Below, one piece after another: positions 55,509-64,000 of a stretch of 64,000 bases of DNA. The stretch is from Luteibacter sp. 9135 (GTDB lineage: Bacteria > Pseudomonadota > Gammaproteobacteria > Xanthomonadales > Rhodanobacteraceae), in contig NZ_JQNB01000001.1 of NCBI RefSeq assembly GCF_000745005.1, positions 4,209,501 through 4,273,500 of the forward strand. Direction: 5' to 3'. Every line of letters begins with the position of its first letter. The stretch's first letter is position 1. Position numbers and translations under genes: made by a program. The notes beneath the pieces are model-generated. The model had not been told where the DNA came from, did not search any database, and saw only the letters and a program-made list of their open reading frames with translations.

Positions 55509-56306
55509 ATGATCGTCACCACTTTCTCGCTGGTCGCCGTCGTCCTCTACCTGTCCGCCGCCGGTGCGCTCGCGCGGCCGCTGGTGACGGGCGGGCAGCC
55601 CCTTGCGCGCCTGGGGGCATCGCTGGCCGCCGTGGCTGCACTGGCCCATGGCGCAGTCCTGCTCAGCGCCCATCGCGGCACGCTGGACCTGCATTTCTTT
55701 GCCGCCCTGTCGCTGGTGGCCTGGATTGCCTCCGTGCTGACCTTGCTGGTCAACCTGTCACGGCCCGTCGCGGGACTGGGCATCATCGTCTTCCCGCTGG
55801 CGGCGATCTTCGTGGCCGTGGACGCGTTCCTCGCGCCGAAGACCGCACCGGACAGCATGACCTGGCAGATCGAGCTGCACGTGACCATCGCCGTGCTGGC
55901 GTTCGGGCTGCTTTCGATCGCCGCCGCGCTGGCCATCCTGCTGGCGATCCAGGAACGGGCCCTGCGCCGCAGCCGGTTCGGGCACTGGCTGCGTGCCCTG
56001 CCCCCGCTCACCCTCACCGAGGTCCTGCTGTTCCGGTTGATCGCCGCGGGCTTCGTGCTGCTGACGCTCACCCTGGTGACCGGCGCGCTGTTCGTCGGCG
56101 ACCTGTTTGGCCAGCACCTGGTCCACAAGACGGTGCTGTCGATCGTCGCCTGGGTGGTGTTCGGCGTGTTGTTGTGGGGACGCTGGCGCCACGGGTGGCG
56201 GGGTATCCGCGCCGTCTACCTGACGCTGGCGGGCATGGGCATCCTGCTGCTGGCGTTCTTCGGGACCAAGGCGGTCCTGGAGCTGGTGCTGCACCGGGTG
56301 GCGTGA
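55509..56306 (+). CDS. CcsA/HemX-like inner-membrane protein (YpjD family)
   Basis: 265 residues with about eight TM segments. The C-terminal half (WQIELHVTIAVLAFGLLSIAA, LTEVLLFRLIAAGFVLLTLTLVTGALF, LVHKTVLSIVAWVVFGVLLWGRW read as three regions) resembles the CcsA/CcmC core with conserved His. The family is a frequent neighbour of ffh. A role in haem or cytochrome handling is inferred. An ATG at 55491 would add six residues. Confidence 0.8.
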   Translation: MIVTTFSLVAVVLYLSAAGALARPLVTGGQPLARLGASLAAVAALAHGAVLLSAHRGTLDLHFFAALSLVAWIASVLTLLVNLSRPVAGLGIIVFPLAAIFVAVDAFLAPKTAPDSMTWQIELHVTIAVLAFGLLSIAAALAILLAIQERALRRSRFGHWLRALPPLTLTEVLLFRLIAAGFVLLTLTLVTGALFVGDLFGQHLVHKTVLSIVAWVVFGVLLWGRWRHGWRGIRAVYLTLAGMGILLLAFFGTKAVLELVLHRVA

Positions 56307-56308
56307 GC

Positions 56309-57700
56309 TCAGTCGCGGCTGGCGTCCAGCGCCTGCGAAAGCCGCTCCACACCGATCACCTCCATCTCACCGACACGGCCGCGCTTGGGCGCATTGGCCG
56401 CGGGGACGACCGCGCGGCGGAAACCGTGGGTGGCCGCCTCCTTCAGGCGCTCCTCGCCATTGGGCACGGGGCGGATCTCGCCGGATAGCCCCACTTCGCC
56501 AAAGGCGATGGTTTTTTCGGGCAGCGGACGATCACGCAGGCTGGACAGCACGGCCATGATCACCGGTACGTCGGACGCCGTTTCCTGCACACGGATACCA
56601 CCGACCACGTTGACGAAGACGTCCTGGTCGTAGGCGGCCACGCCGCCGTGGCGATGCAGCACGGCCAGCAGCATGGCCAGCCGGTTCTGCTCCAGGCCCA
56701 GCACCACGCGGCGGGGATTGCCCAGCGACGATTGGTCGACCAGCGCCTGCACCTCGACCAGCAACGGACGCGTGCCCTCACGGGTGACCATGACCGCACT
56801 GCCCGGCGTGGGCCCGGCGTGCGAGGACAGGAAGATGGCCGAGGGGTTGGCGACTTCCCGCAGGCCTTTCTCGGACATGGCGAACACGCCCAGTTCGTTG
56901 ACCGCGCCGAAGCGGTTCTTGAAGGCGCGCAGCACACGGAAGCGGCTGCCGGACTCGCCCTCGAAGTAGAGCACCGCATCGACCATGTGCTCGAGCACGC
57001 GCGGGCCGGCGATACCACCCTCCTTCGTCACGTGGCCGACCAGGAACACCGAGGTACCGGTTTCCTTGGCGAAGCGGGTGAGCTTGGCGGCGGACTCGCG
57101 TACCTGGCTCACCGAACCCGGTGCCGCCGTGAGCATTTCCGTCCAGATGGTCTGGATCGAGTCGATGACCAGGACGCGCGGACGCGCCGTCGCCACCTGC
57201 TCGAGTATCCGTTCGATGCAGGTTTCCGCCAGCGCGTGCAGCGGCGCCAGCGGAAGGTCGAGGCGCTGCGCGCGGCCGGCCACCTGGCTGAGCGATTCCT
57301 CGCCGGTGACGTAAAGGCTGGGCAGCACCGCGCCCAGGGTGCCGAGCATCTGCAGCAGCAGCGTGGACTTGCCGATACCCGGATCGCCACCGATCAGCAC
57401 GACGGAGCCGTCGACCAGGCCACCGCCGAGGACGCGGTCGAGCTCACCGATGCCCGTGTGGGTGCGCGCCTCGGCGGTCAGCAGTACCTCGGCGAGCGCC
57501 GTAATGCGAGGCGCGCCGGCCGCGTCGCCCGCATAGCCGCCGCGGCGTGCACCGGGCGACGATACGGCAGCGGGCTTGGCCGGCTGCACGACAAACTCGG
57601 TCAGCACGTTCCACTCGTTGCATTCGGCACACTGCCCTTGCCACTTGCTGTGCTCGGCGCCGCACTGGGTGCATACGTAGGCGGTCTTGGCCTTGGCCAT
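56309..57700 (-). CDS. radA: DNA repair protein RadA
   Basis: 463 residues. N-terminal zinc finger CTQCGAEHSKWQGQCAEC, Walker A GDPGIGKST, the RadA motif KNRFGAVNE and a Lon-like C-terminal domain (GEVGLSGEIRPVP). It promotes branch migration in recombination. The ATG at 57700 gives MAKAKTAYVC; one at 57712 is possible. Confidence 0.95.
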   Translation of the reverse strand: MAKAKTAYVCTQCGAEHSKWQGQCAECNEWNVLTEFVVQPAKPAAVSSPGARRGGYAGDAAGAPRITALAEVLLTAEARTHTGIGELDRVLGGGLVDGSVVLIGGDPGIGKSTLLLQMLGTLGAVLPSLYVTGEESLSQVAGRAQRLDLPLAPLHALAETCIERILEQVATARPRVLVIDSIQTIWTEMLTAAPGSVSQVRESAAKLTRFAKETGTSVFLVGHVTKEGGIAGPRVLEHMVDAVLYFEGESGSRFRVLRAFKNRFGAVNELGVFAMSEKGLREVANPSAIFLSSHAGPTPGSAVMVTREGTRPLLVEVQALVDQSSLGNPRRVVLGLEQNRLAMLLAVLHRHGGVAAYDQDVFVNVVGGIRVQETASDVPVIMAVLSSLRDRPLPEKTIAFGEVGLSGEIRPVPNGEERLKEAATHGFRRAVVPAANAPKRGRVGEMEVIGVERLSQALDASRD

Positions 57701-57782
57701 GGTCGGGGGCATTCCGTAAAAGGTAGGGAGCTGTATCGCACAGACGCGTCGCAGGGATCGATACGCCGACGCGGGCGGCCCT

Positions 57783-58871
57783 TCAGGTCTCGTCTTCGAC
57801 GAACAGCACGCGGCGCGTCATGCCGCAGGTGAGGTCGTAGGAAATCGTACCCGCCGCGGCCGCGACCGTTTCCACGGGGAGGCCATCGCCCCATAGCGTG
57901 ACGCGATCGCCGGTGCGGGCCGTGGGCACGCCACGCAGGTCGATCGTGATGAGATCCATCGACACGCGCCCGACCAGCGGCGCCGTGCAGCCGTTGATCC
58001 GCACCGGCGTACCGGCCGCGGCACTGCGCGGGTAACCGTCGCCGTAGCCGACGGCCGCCACGCCGATGTCCATGTCTTCCGGGCAGGTGTAGGTACCGTT
58101 GTAACCGACCCGCTCGCCCTTGCCGACACGGTTGATGGCGACCAGCCGCGTGGCCAGCGTCATGACCGGCCGGAAGCCGAAGTCGTCACCCGTCTTGCCC
58201 TCGACGACGGACAGCCCGTAAAGCAGACCGCCGGTACGCACCCAGTCGCCACGCGCATCCGGCCAGCCCAGCACCGCCGCGGAATTGGACAGTGCCCGTG
58301 GTCCGGCCAGGCCTTCCGTGCTTTGCCTGAACAAGGCGATCTGCCGCGCGGTATCCTCGTCGTCGAACGCCTCCGACGAGGCGAAATGCGTCATCAGCCC
58401 CAGCTCCGGATCGATCGCCGGCATGGCGGACAGGGCCGCGTGAATATCCCTGATCCGTGCGGGGTCGAAACCGAGCCGGTGCATTCCCGTGTCGACCTTG
58501 ATCCATACGCGCAGGGAGCCGCGTGCCGGATCGGCCCGGGCCAGCCAGGGCAGTTGCGCGTCGTGATGGATCAGCGCGTCGAGGCCCAGCCGCTGCATTT
58601 CGGCGATGTCGGAGGGCGTATCGGGACCGGACAGCACCACGATGCGTTGACGATGGCCGGCGGCGCGCAGCCGGAGGCCATCGGCGATGGCCGCCACGGC
58701 GAAGGCCTCGGCGTTGTCGCCCAGCGCACGGGCGACACGCTCCAGGCCGTGACCGTACGCATCGGCCTTGACCACGGCCATGACCCTTGCGCTGCCGGCC
58801 AGCGACCGGACACGTGCGAGGTTGTGGCGCAGCGCGCCCAGATGGATGGTGGCGACGGTGGTACGGCTCAT
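57783..58871 (-). CDS. alr: Alanine racemase
   Basis: 362 residues. PLP lysine Lys35 in VVKADAYGHG, catalytic Tyr in RVGYNGTYTC, and GRVSMDLITIDL and WGDGLPVETVA. It makes D-alanine for peptidoglycan. The frame extends to 59021 but the ATG at 58871 opens the conserved region. radA follows after 82 bp. Confidence 0.94.
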   Translation of the reverse strand: MSRTTVATIHLGALRHNLARVRSLAGSARVMAVVKADAYGHGLERVARALGDNAEAFAVAAIADGLRLRAAGHRQRIVVLSGPDTPSDIAEMQRLGLDALIHHDAQLPWLARADPARGSLRVWIKVDTGMHRLGFDPARIRDIHAALSAMPAIDPELGLMTHFASSEAFDDEDTARQIALFRQSTEGLAGPRALSNSAAVLGWPDARGDWVRTGGLLYGLSVVEGKTGDDFGFRPVMTLATRLVAINRVGKGERVGYNGTYTCPEDMDIGVAAVGYGDGYPRSAAAGTPVRINGCTAPLVGRVSMDLITIDLRGVPTARTGDRVTLWGDGLPVETVAAAAGTISYDLTCGMTRRVLFVEDET

Positions 58872-58980
58872 GGCTCGACGGCGGCATGCCTGGCGGAAGT
58901 GACCGCCCAGTCTAGTCGCATCGACCGGGCAACCGTAGGGCACGGGGATGGCGACCCCGGGACAGGGCCGCCATCCGGCG

Positions 58981-59949
58981 TTACTTGGCCAGGTCGAAAT
59001 GTTCCGACGAGACCCAGCCACGGTTGCCGTGCTCGTCCTCCACCTCCCAGACCAGGCCGACCTTGTCGCCCGTCGGGTAGACCACCATGCCGGGATCGAG
59101 CGAGCGCACCGCCTTGCCCTTCATCGCGGACGTGGCGAACAGGCGCGTCGCGACACGCACCGTGCCGGACTGCCGCGCGTTGGCCGCCGACGCATTGCCC
59201 GGCATGCCGCCCATTTCGTTGACGAGCTTGGTGTACGCATCGAGGTAGGCCATGGTGATGACCTGACCGATGGTGGTGTTGGCATAACCGCCGATACCGG
59301 CACTGCCGAGGCTCTGGCTACCGAACAGCGAACCGCGGGCGCCAAGGCCGATGTCGTTCTTCTCGCCGTGGCCTTCGGTCATGGCGACCTGCTCGGACGA
59401 GCGGACATCCGTAACGGTGAGCACGACGTCGGATGTCTTGGAACTGATGTTGATCGCGCCGACCAAGCGACCGGTGCTGCCACCGATCAGACCGCTGGCT
59501 AACGCGCTGAGCGCGCTGCCGCCGGCATCGGCGTTGGCGGAGATGAGGTCGGGCACCATCACATAGTCCGCGGCCTTGACCTGCCCCTTGCCGACGTTGG
59601 CGCCGCCGCGCAGTTCGCCGCCCGCTGCCAGCGCCCGCTCGCGCATGGCTGCGCCCATGCCCATGCCGCGGTCGAGCAGCGTGAAGCAGCCGGACTTGTT
59701 GATGAACACCTTGATCAGCTTGGTGGGCGAAGGCAACTGCTGCTGGGTCCACCAGTGGACGTCGCCCTCCGGCTCGATCACCGAGATAGTGCCGAGCTTG
59801 CGAGCGCAATGGGGAATGGCGGCGACTTTTTCCTCGTGCTGCTTCTGCGTTTTTGCCACGAGCGGATTGGCCGCCGTGCACGCGGAAAGCGAAAGAGTAA
59901 GTCCAAGCGCAAGCGACGCCACGCCCGCGTGCCTGATCGAAATGTCCAT
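58981..59949 (-). CDS. CsgG-like lipoprotein with C-terminal SH3-like domain
   Basis: 322 residues. Signal peptide and lipobox LSLSACTA. The core IDVRS-type pattern KLIKVFINKSGCFTLLDRG, AADYVMVPDLISAN and VVLTVTDVRSSEQV follows the CsgG/HfaB fold of outer-membrane secretion or assembly lipoproteins. The C-terminus (PTGDKVGLVWEVEDEHGNRGWVSSEHF) reads as a bacterial SH3-like domain, not part of classical CsgG. No curli genes are near. Export of an unknown substrate or envelope assembly is possible. Confidence 0.7.
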   Translation of the reverse strand: MDISIRHAGVASLALGLTLSLSACTAANPLVAKTQKQHEEKVAAIPHCARKLGTISVIEPEGDVHWWTQQQLPSPTKLIKVFINKSGCFTLLDRGMGMGAAMRERALAAGGELRGGANVGKGQVKAADYVMVPDLISANADAGGSALSALASGLIGGSTGRLVGAINISSKTSDVVLTVTDVRSSEQVAMTEGHGEKNDIGLGARGSLFGSQSLGSAGIGGYANTTIGQVITMAYLDAYTKLVNEMGGMPGNASAANARQSGTVRVATRLFATSAMKGKAVRSLDPGMVVYPTGDKVGLVWEVEDEHGNRGWVSSEHFDLAK

Positions 59950-60251
59950 AGGTGATCCTGTTTTATGCCGTCAAACCAGGGCACGATGCTAGAGAACCGA
60001 CGGGACGCAGTAAGTCAGTCGATACCCAGAAACAAAGCAAGGTGCTGGCGCGTCTGATGTACGCATGCTTCGGAGGAAAACGCGTCCGCATGCGACGGGA
60101 TGAAACCTGTCACGGCACGGAAGCGATCGCCGATATTCCATCAGCGCGGCATACCCGAATCCATTGGGCGATGTCTTAAAACAACGTGTCAGGCCGCGAG
60201 CCACGCGCACCTTCGTTGAGGCGGCACGAATACCCGGAATCACGGAGCGGG
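59950..60251. other. Intergenic region between the SGNH hydrolase and CsgG-like genes
   Basis: About 300 bp. It holds a hairpin with arms CGCATG (60062-60067) and CATGCG (60089-60094), plus an inner CGGA/TCCG pairing. No gene is seen. The promoter of the CsgG-like gene must lie near 59960-60020 on the minus strand. Confidence 0.35.
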
Positions 60252-61064
60252 CTACCGTCCGTCACGCACCCCGCTATCGGCCAGCGCCTTCTCGACAGCA
60301 CGCTCCGCCAGCGGCGACATGACCGCGTATCCCTGTGCATTGGGATGCAGGCCGTCGTCGCTGAGTTCGCGACTGAGTGCGGCGTGGCCGTCGGTCATGG
60401 CCGGCGCGTAGTCGAGCAAAACGAGGTGCTGGCTGGCGCAGTACTGGCGAATCCACGCATTCAACGCACGGATGGTCGATGGCGGCCGGCGCAACGACTG
60501 ATCCGTCACCACCGCATCGTGCACGGGAAGCAACGTCGACAGCACCACGCGGATACCGTGGGCGCGTGCCAGTTCGGTCATCGACGACAGGTTGTCTTCG
60601 ATCATTCCCAGCGAGGACGCACCGGTGTTGCCGGCGATGTCGTTGGTGCCGGCGAGGATGACCACCACCGCCGGCTTCAGAGCGATCACGTCCGCGCGAA
60701 AGCGCACCAGCATCTGCGGCGTGGTCTGCCCGCTGACACCGCGATTGATATAGCCGTGCCCGGGGAAGAATTCGCCCACCGGGCGCCCCCAGAAATCGGT
60801 GATGGAGTCGCCGAAGAAGACCACGCGCTTCTCGCCCGGCTTCGGTGGCGGGTAGGTCGCGTTGTCCCGGGCGAAACGCGCCAGCAACGGCCAGTCGTTG
60901 AGGCGCTGCTCGATGTCCGCGCGCTGGTCGACGGTGGGATGCTCGGGCAGTGCGATCTGTCCGGCGGCGGCCGACACGCCGGCATACAGGCACATCGACA
61001 GCCACGCCGCGGCCGCGATGGCCCGGCGTGGCGCCGGATCAGTCGAACGAGCCCACATACGCAT
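60252..61064 (-). CDS. Exported SGNH/GDSL hydrolase
   Basis: About 270 residues. Signal peptide-like start (AIAAAAWLSMCLYAGVSAAA), block I FFGDSITDFW (nucleophile Ser), block II GVSGQTT, block III LAGTNDIAGN and block V DGLHPNAQGY. All four SGNH blocks are intact, so it should be an active esterase or lipase in the periplasm or outside. The start at 61064 overlaps dnaB by 26 bp; an ATG at 61058 is possible. Confidence 0.85.
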   Translation of the reverse strand: MRMWARSTDPAPRRAIAAAAWLSMCLYAGVSAAAGQIALPEHPTVDQRADIEQRLNDWPLLARFARDNATYPPPKPGEKRVVFFGDSITDFWGRPVGEFFPGHGYINRGVSGQTTPQMLVRFRADVIALKPAVVVILAGTNDIAGNTGASSLGMIEDNLSSMTELARAHGIRVVLSTLLPVHDAVVTDQSLRRPPSTIRALNAWIRQYCASQHLVLLDYAPAMTDGHAALSRELSDDGLHPNAQGYAVMSPLAERAVEKALADSGVRDGR

Positions 61065-62460
61065 CCGGCGCCCAGTTCTCGAACTTGGTGTAGTGCCCGA
61101 GGAAGGCCAGCTTGATCGTGTCCGTCGGACCGTTACGCTGCTTGCCGATGATGATCTCGGCCAGTCCCTTGTCGGGCGATTCCTTGTTGTAGTACTCGTC
61201 GCGGTAGATGAACATGATGACGTCGGCATCCTGCTCGATAGCGCCGGACTCGCGCAGGTCGGACATCATCGGGCGCTTGTCGGCGCGCTGCTCCAGCGAG
61301 CGGTTCAACTGCGACAGCGCGATCACCGGCACGTTGAGCTCCTTCGCCAGCGCTTTCAGCCCGCGGGAGATTTCCGAGATTTCCGTGGCGCGGTTTTCGC
61401 TGTTGCCCGGTACCTGCATCAGCTGCAGGTAGTCGATGACGATCAGGCCCAGGCCATGCTCGCGCTGCAGGCGGCGCGAGCGCGAGCGCATTTCCACCGG
61501 CGACATGGCCGGCGTGTCGTCGATGAAGATCTTCGCATCCGACAGCATGGTGATGGCGGAGGTGACGCGCGGCCAGTCTTCCTCGGCCAGGTCGCCGTTA
61601 CGCAGGTGCTGTGCGTGCACGCGGCCGAGCGACGAGATCAGACGGAAGGCCAGCTGCGACGCCGACATTTCCATCGAGAACACCGCCACCGCTTTCTTGC
61701 CGCGCAGGGCGGCGGCTTCGGCGAGGTTGAGCGCGAACGCCGTCTTGCCCATCGAGGGGCGCGCCGCGATGATCACCAGATCGGACGGCTGCAGGCCGGA
61801 GGTGAGTTCGTCCAGGTCGGTGAAGCCGGTGGAAAGACCGGTCAGCTGGCCGCGCTTCTCGTATCGCTCGGTCAGCATGCGGAAGGCCTCGCCCACGGCC
61901 TCGCGCACCGACACGATGTCCTTCTTGCCGCGCGCGCCGGATTCCGCGATGCGGAACACGCGCTGCTCGGCCAGCTCCATCACTTCCTGGACGCTCTTTC
62001 CCTCGGGGCGGAAGCCGTCCTCGGTGATCGACGTGCCGGCGTCGATCAGCATGCGCAGCACGGATTTCTCGCGCACGATGTCGCCATAGGCGCCGATGTT
62101 GGCCGCGCTGGGCGTGGAGTTGGCCAGTTCCATCAAATAACTGGCGCCGCCGACCATCTCGACCATGTCGTTGGCGGCGAACCAGTCGCCCAGCGTCACG
62201 GCGTCGCACGGCATGCCCTTGTTGGCCAGCTCGTTGATGGCGCGCCAGATCAGGCGGTGATCCTTGCGGTAGAAATCGTCGTCGGTGAGCTTGTCGGCCA
62301 CCTTGTCCAGGGAATCCGGCGACAGCATCAGGCCGCCCAGCACGGCCTGCTCGGCCTCGATGGAGTTCGGCGGGATGCGCAGGGACTCGAACGCCGTGGG
62401 CTCGCGCTCGCGGCGGCGCTTGCGATCGCCGCGATCGCCGCGTTCTGGATTGAAAGACAT
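61039..62460 (-). CDS. dnaB: Replicative DNA helicase DnaB
   Basis: 473 residues. N-terminal DnaG-binding domain (SIEAEQAVLGGLML), linker and RecA-like motor with ARPSMGKTAFALN (Walker A), VIDYLQLM (Walker B) and DLRESGAIEQDADVIMFIYR. It unwinds DNA at the fork. GAGG precedes the ATG. A consensus DnaA box lies 95 bp upstream. The SGNH gene overlaps its 3' end. Confidence 0.96.
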   Translation of the reverse strand: MSFNPERGDRGDRKRRREREPTAFESLRIPPNSIEAEQAVLGGLMLSPDSLDKVADKLTDDDFYRKDHRLIWRAINELANKGMPCDAVTLGDWFAANDMVEMVGGASYLMELANSTPSAANIGAYGDIVREKSVLRMLIDAGTSITEDGFRPEGKSVQEVMELAEQRVFRIAESGARGKKDIVSVREAVGEAFRMLTERYEKRGQLTGLSTGFTDLDELTSGLQPSDLVIIAARPSMGKTAFALNLAEAAALRGKKAVAVFSMEMSASQLAFRLISSLGRVHAQHLRNGDLAEEDWPRVTSAITMLSDAKIFIDDTPAMSPVEMRSRSRRLQREHGLGLIVIDYLQLMQVPGNSENRATEISEISRGLKALAKELNVPVIALSQLNRSLEQRADKRPMMSDLRESGAIEQDADVIMFIYRDEYYNKESPDKGLAEIIIGKQRNGPTDTIKLAFLGHYTKFENWAPDAYVGSFD

Positions 62461-62541
62461 GGTTTACCTCGTCATGCGTCGGCGCGTGACCCGGGCCCGG
62501 GTCGCCGTTCCACCATGATACGCGCCCCGGTCCAGGGCGTT

Positions 62542-62563
62542 GAGGGGATAAGTCTGTGGATAA
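62542..62563. promoter_or_regulatory. Consensus DnaA box upstream of dnaB
   Basis: TGTGGATAA at 62555-62563 is the exact complement of TTATCCACA. A second weaker match (AGGGGATAA, ending 62551) lies directly beside it. These are between dnaB and the porin gene, so DnaA could influence dnaB transcription. This is not an origin: no array and no AT-rich unwinding region. Confidence 0.5.
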
Positions 62564-62579
62564 CCTGTGGGCGAATCCG

Positions 62580-63800
62580 TCAGCGCGGCGCTTCACCGAA
62601 GCGGTACTGCCCGATCAGCCAGAGCTTGCGCTCGTCCACGCCATGGCCCGCGGCCCGGTAATCGCCGAACTGCACCTCCGCCGAGAAACCGTGGCCCAGG
62701 TCGGTCAGCACGCCGGCATCCAGTTCGCGGCCCAGCGCCGCGCCGCCCTCGTCCGCGACGAAGTGCCGCAAAGTGACCTGCCAGCTGACCTTTCGGCCGG
62801 CATCGACGGAGCCCAGCAATCCGACGTAGCGCTCGCGCAGGCCGCTGCGCGGGATGCGGAAGGCCACCACCCAGCCGTTGAAGGCACGTGCCGCGCCATA
62901 GGCGACGTTGATGGCGTTGCGGCCGTTACCGTCCAGCCGTTCCTCACCCACCCGCAGCGACAGCTCGGGCACGCCCCAGGTGGCGTCGATGAGGTGGTAG
63001 CCGAGACTGAACCGCGCGGGGTTGTTCGCATAGGCATGCTGCCGCGCCGCGTCCGCCGTCCAGCCCAGGGTGGCGCCTGCGGGCCCCACGGCCGCACTGC
63101 CCGTCCAGCGCACGCCGACCGTCTTCACCGACTGGGCTGCCACGGTGTCGTTGCGGACAAAATAGCCGTAGGCGGAGAGCTTGCCGAGGGCCAAGGCCTG
63201 GTCGACGTGGAGCAGGTGGGCATCCAGCGTCCATCGGAGCTGGTCACGGTCGTGAAAATCGTAGCCGAGCGTGCGATTGACCCGGCCGAGCCAGTAATAG
63301 CGAAGCTCCGCGCCCTGCCAGGCCTTCCAAGTGACGCCGACGCCGTCGAACGACTGCAGGCTTTGCCGCCACGGGTTGTTGCTGACGAAGCGCCCCCCGT
63401 CCAGGCGGATGTACTGCCTGCCCGCGCGTACGGCCACATCGTCGTTGCGCCAGGACACCCAGGCGTTGCTGATACCGGTGGAGGACGGGTCCGCCTCGGC
63501 CGGATACGGTGTGCGGCGCCCGGAGCCGTCGTCGTACTGCTGGCCGAACAATGACCAGGTGCGACTGGCTTCGCCGTAGGCGCTCCATCCGTTGCCGATC
63601 CGCCAGTGATAACCGACCCGCGTGCGCAGGGTGTTGGCATGGCCGCGCTTCGGCGCCCCGTCGGAATGCAGGTTGCTGTAGCGATACCGCGCGTCGATAT
63701 TGAACGGGCTTTCGACCGGCGCATCCGCGGCCCACGCCGACGCCCCACCCATCCAGCTACCGGCCATGCCGAGGCACGACCGCCACCACCACTTACGCAT
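62580..63800 (-). CDS. Outer-membrane porin, alginate-export (AlgE)-like
   Basis: About 406 residues from the ATG at 63800, signal peptide ending ASAWA-ADAP. The mature protein starts with an amphipathic strand (FNIDARYRYSNLHSDG) and continues in alternating hydrophobic strands (VGYHWRIGNGWSAYGEASRTW, LRYYWLGRVNRTLGYDFHDRD) to a C-terminal aromatic region (LWLIGQYRFGEAPR). The pattern fits the alginate export/porin family of beta-barrels. No alginate genes are near, so the solute is unknown. Confidence 0.75.
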   Translation of the reverse strand: MRKWWWRSCLGMAGSWMGGASAWAADAPVESPFNIDARYRYSNLHSDGAPKRGHANTLRTRVGYHWRIGNGWSAYGEASRTWSLFGQQYDDGSGRRTPYPAEADPSSTGISNAWVSWRNDDVAVRAGRQYIRLDGGRFVSNNPWRQSLQSFDGVGVTWKAWQGAELRYYWLGRVNRTLGYDFHDRDQLRWTLDAHLLHVDQALALGKLSAYGYFVRNDTVAAQSVKTVGVRWTGSAAVGPAGATLGWTADAARQHAYANNPARFSLGYHLIDATWGVPELSLRVGEERLDGNGRNAINVAYGAARAFNGWVVAFRIPRSGLRERYVGLLGSVDAGRKVSWQVTLRHFVADEGGAALGRELDAGVLTDLGHGFSAEVQFGDYRAAGHGVDERKLWLIGQYRFGEAPR

Positions 63801-64000
63801 CCGACGCCTTCCATCCACCCGCGGGACACCCGACTCTAGGTGGCGGCACGAGGCCGGCCAAGGCGGAGCGGATGGTTTACGCGCAAAACGGCGTCGCTAC
63901 GCCGGTCGCCCTCGGCGAACGGCCGCGACGGCGTGCGTCGGGGCGAGGCGGAAGCCTGAGACATTACGCAATGCCGCACGCCGACGCCTGCCGCGGAAAG
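63801..64000. other. Right edge of window, upstream of the porin gene
   Basis: 200 bp with no recognisable gene in either direction. It should contain the porin promoter on the minus strand; no clear -10/-35 pair stands out. Confidence 0.3.

Noticed and set aside
62542..62563. Replication origin near dnaB
   Set aside because: Only one consensus DnaA box and one weak one; no AT-rich region, dnaA or dnaN nearby.

Overview
The window is GC-rich DNA from a gammaproteobacterium of the Xanthomonadales/Lysobacterales, most likely the Rhodanobacteraceae (Luteibacter/Dyella-like). The main evidence is the arginine cluster, which has the Xanthomonas-type gene set: N-acetylornithine carbamoyltransferase argF', acetylcitrulline deacetylase argE' and a fused N-acetylglutamate kinase/synthase. 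Further support comes from a FimX-like type IV pilus regulator, a DksA with a long Ala/Lys-rich N-terminus and the ubiG-gph-squalene/phytoene-synthase-like order. The genus is an inference. The window is ordinary chromosome: no prophage, transposase, CRISPR array, tRNA or rRNA was seen.

Layout. (1) 1-6.6 kb: the tail of a MocR/aminotransferase-like gene, tcdA, and an operon of a cytochrome c'-like protein, a six-TM sensor kinase, a response regulator and a CqsA/LqsA-type alpha-hydroxyketone synthase. This looks like a complete quorum-sensing module outside Vibrio and Legionella. (2) 6.6-11.6 kb: two cold-shock genes flanking a 738-bp composite inverted repeat, then a lipoprotein, a proline-rich EF-hand protein, phospholipase A1 (pldA), REP elements and slyD. 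(3) 11.7-17.7 kb: acyl-CoA carboxylase alpha subunit and HMG-CoA lyase (leucine breakdown), two acetyltransferase genes, an SDR dehydrogenase and the EF-P paralogue. (4) 17.7-23.5 kb: a FUSC membrane protein and a partial kynurenine/tryptophan gene set. (5) 23.5-33.2 kb, minus strand: argF'-argG-argE'-argBA-argC-argH and proB-proA. The leader of argF' has the layout of a transcription attenuator, with a short Arg-rich reading frame, an 8-bp antiterminator pairing and an intrinsic terminator. (6) 33.4-34.3 kb: a second copy of the composite repeat. (7) 34.4-43.9 kb: glycine-zipper protein, cysS-sufE, MFS/LysR divergent pair, DksA-like gene, yidD-pyrC-M23 peptidase, folE2. (8) 44.0-49.5 kb: ubiG-gph-Sqs/PSY family operon, mtaD, efp and divergent epmB. 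(9) 49.6-51.6 kb: a fimX-like gene with an apparent single-base frameshift. (10) 51.9-57.7 kb: rpsP-rimM-trmD-rplS, ffh, a cytochrome-assembly-like membrane gene and radA. (11) 57.8-63.8 kb: alr, a CsgG-like lipoprotein, an SGNH hydrolase, dnaB and an outer-membrane porin.

The items most worth following up are the alpha-hydroxyketone operon with its cytochrome c' neighbour and palindromic promoter, the putative arginine attenuator, the two large nested-palindrome elements, the ribosome-binding-site-sequestering inverted repeat before the EF-hand gene, and the broken fimX-like frame. No searches or folding programs were run; family names rest on recognised motifs and context.
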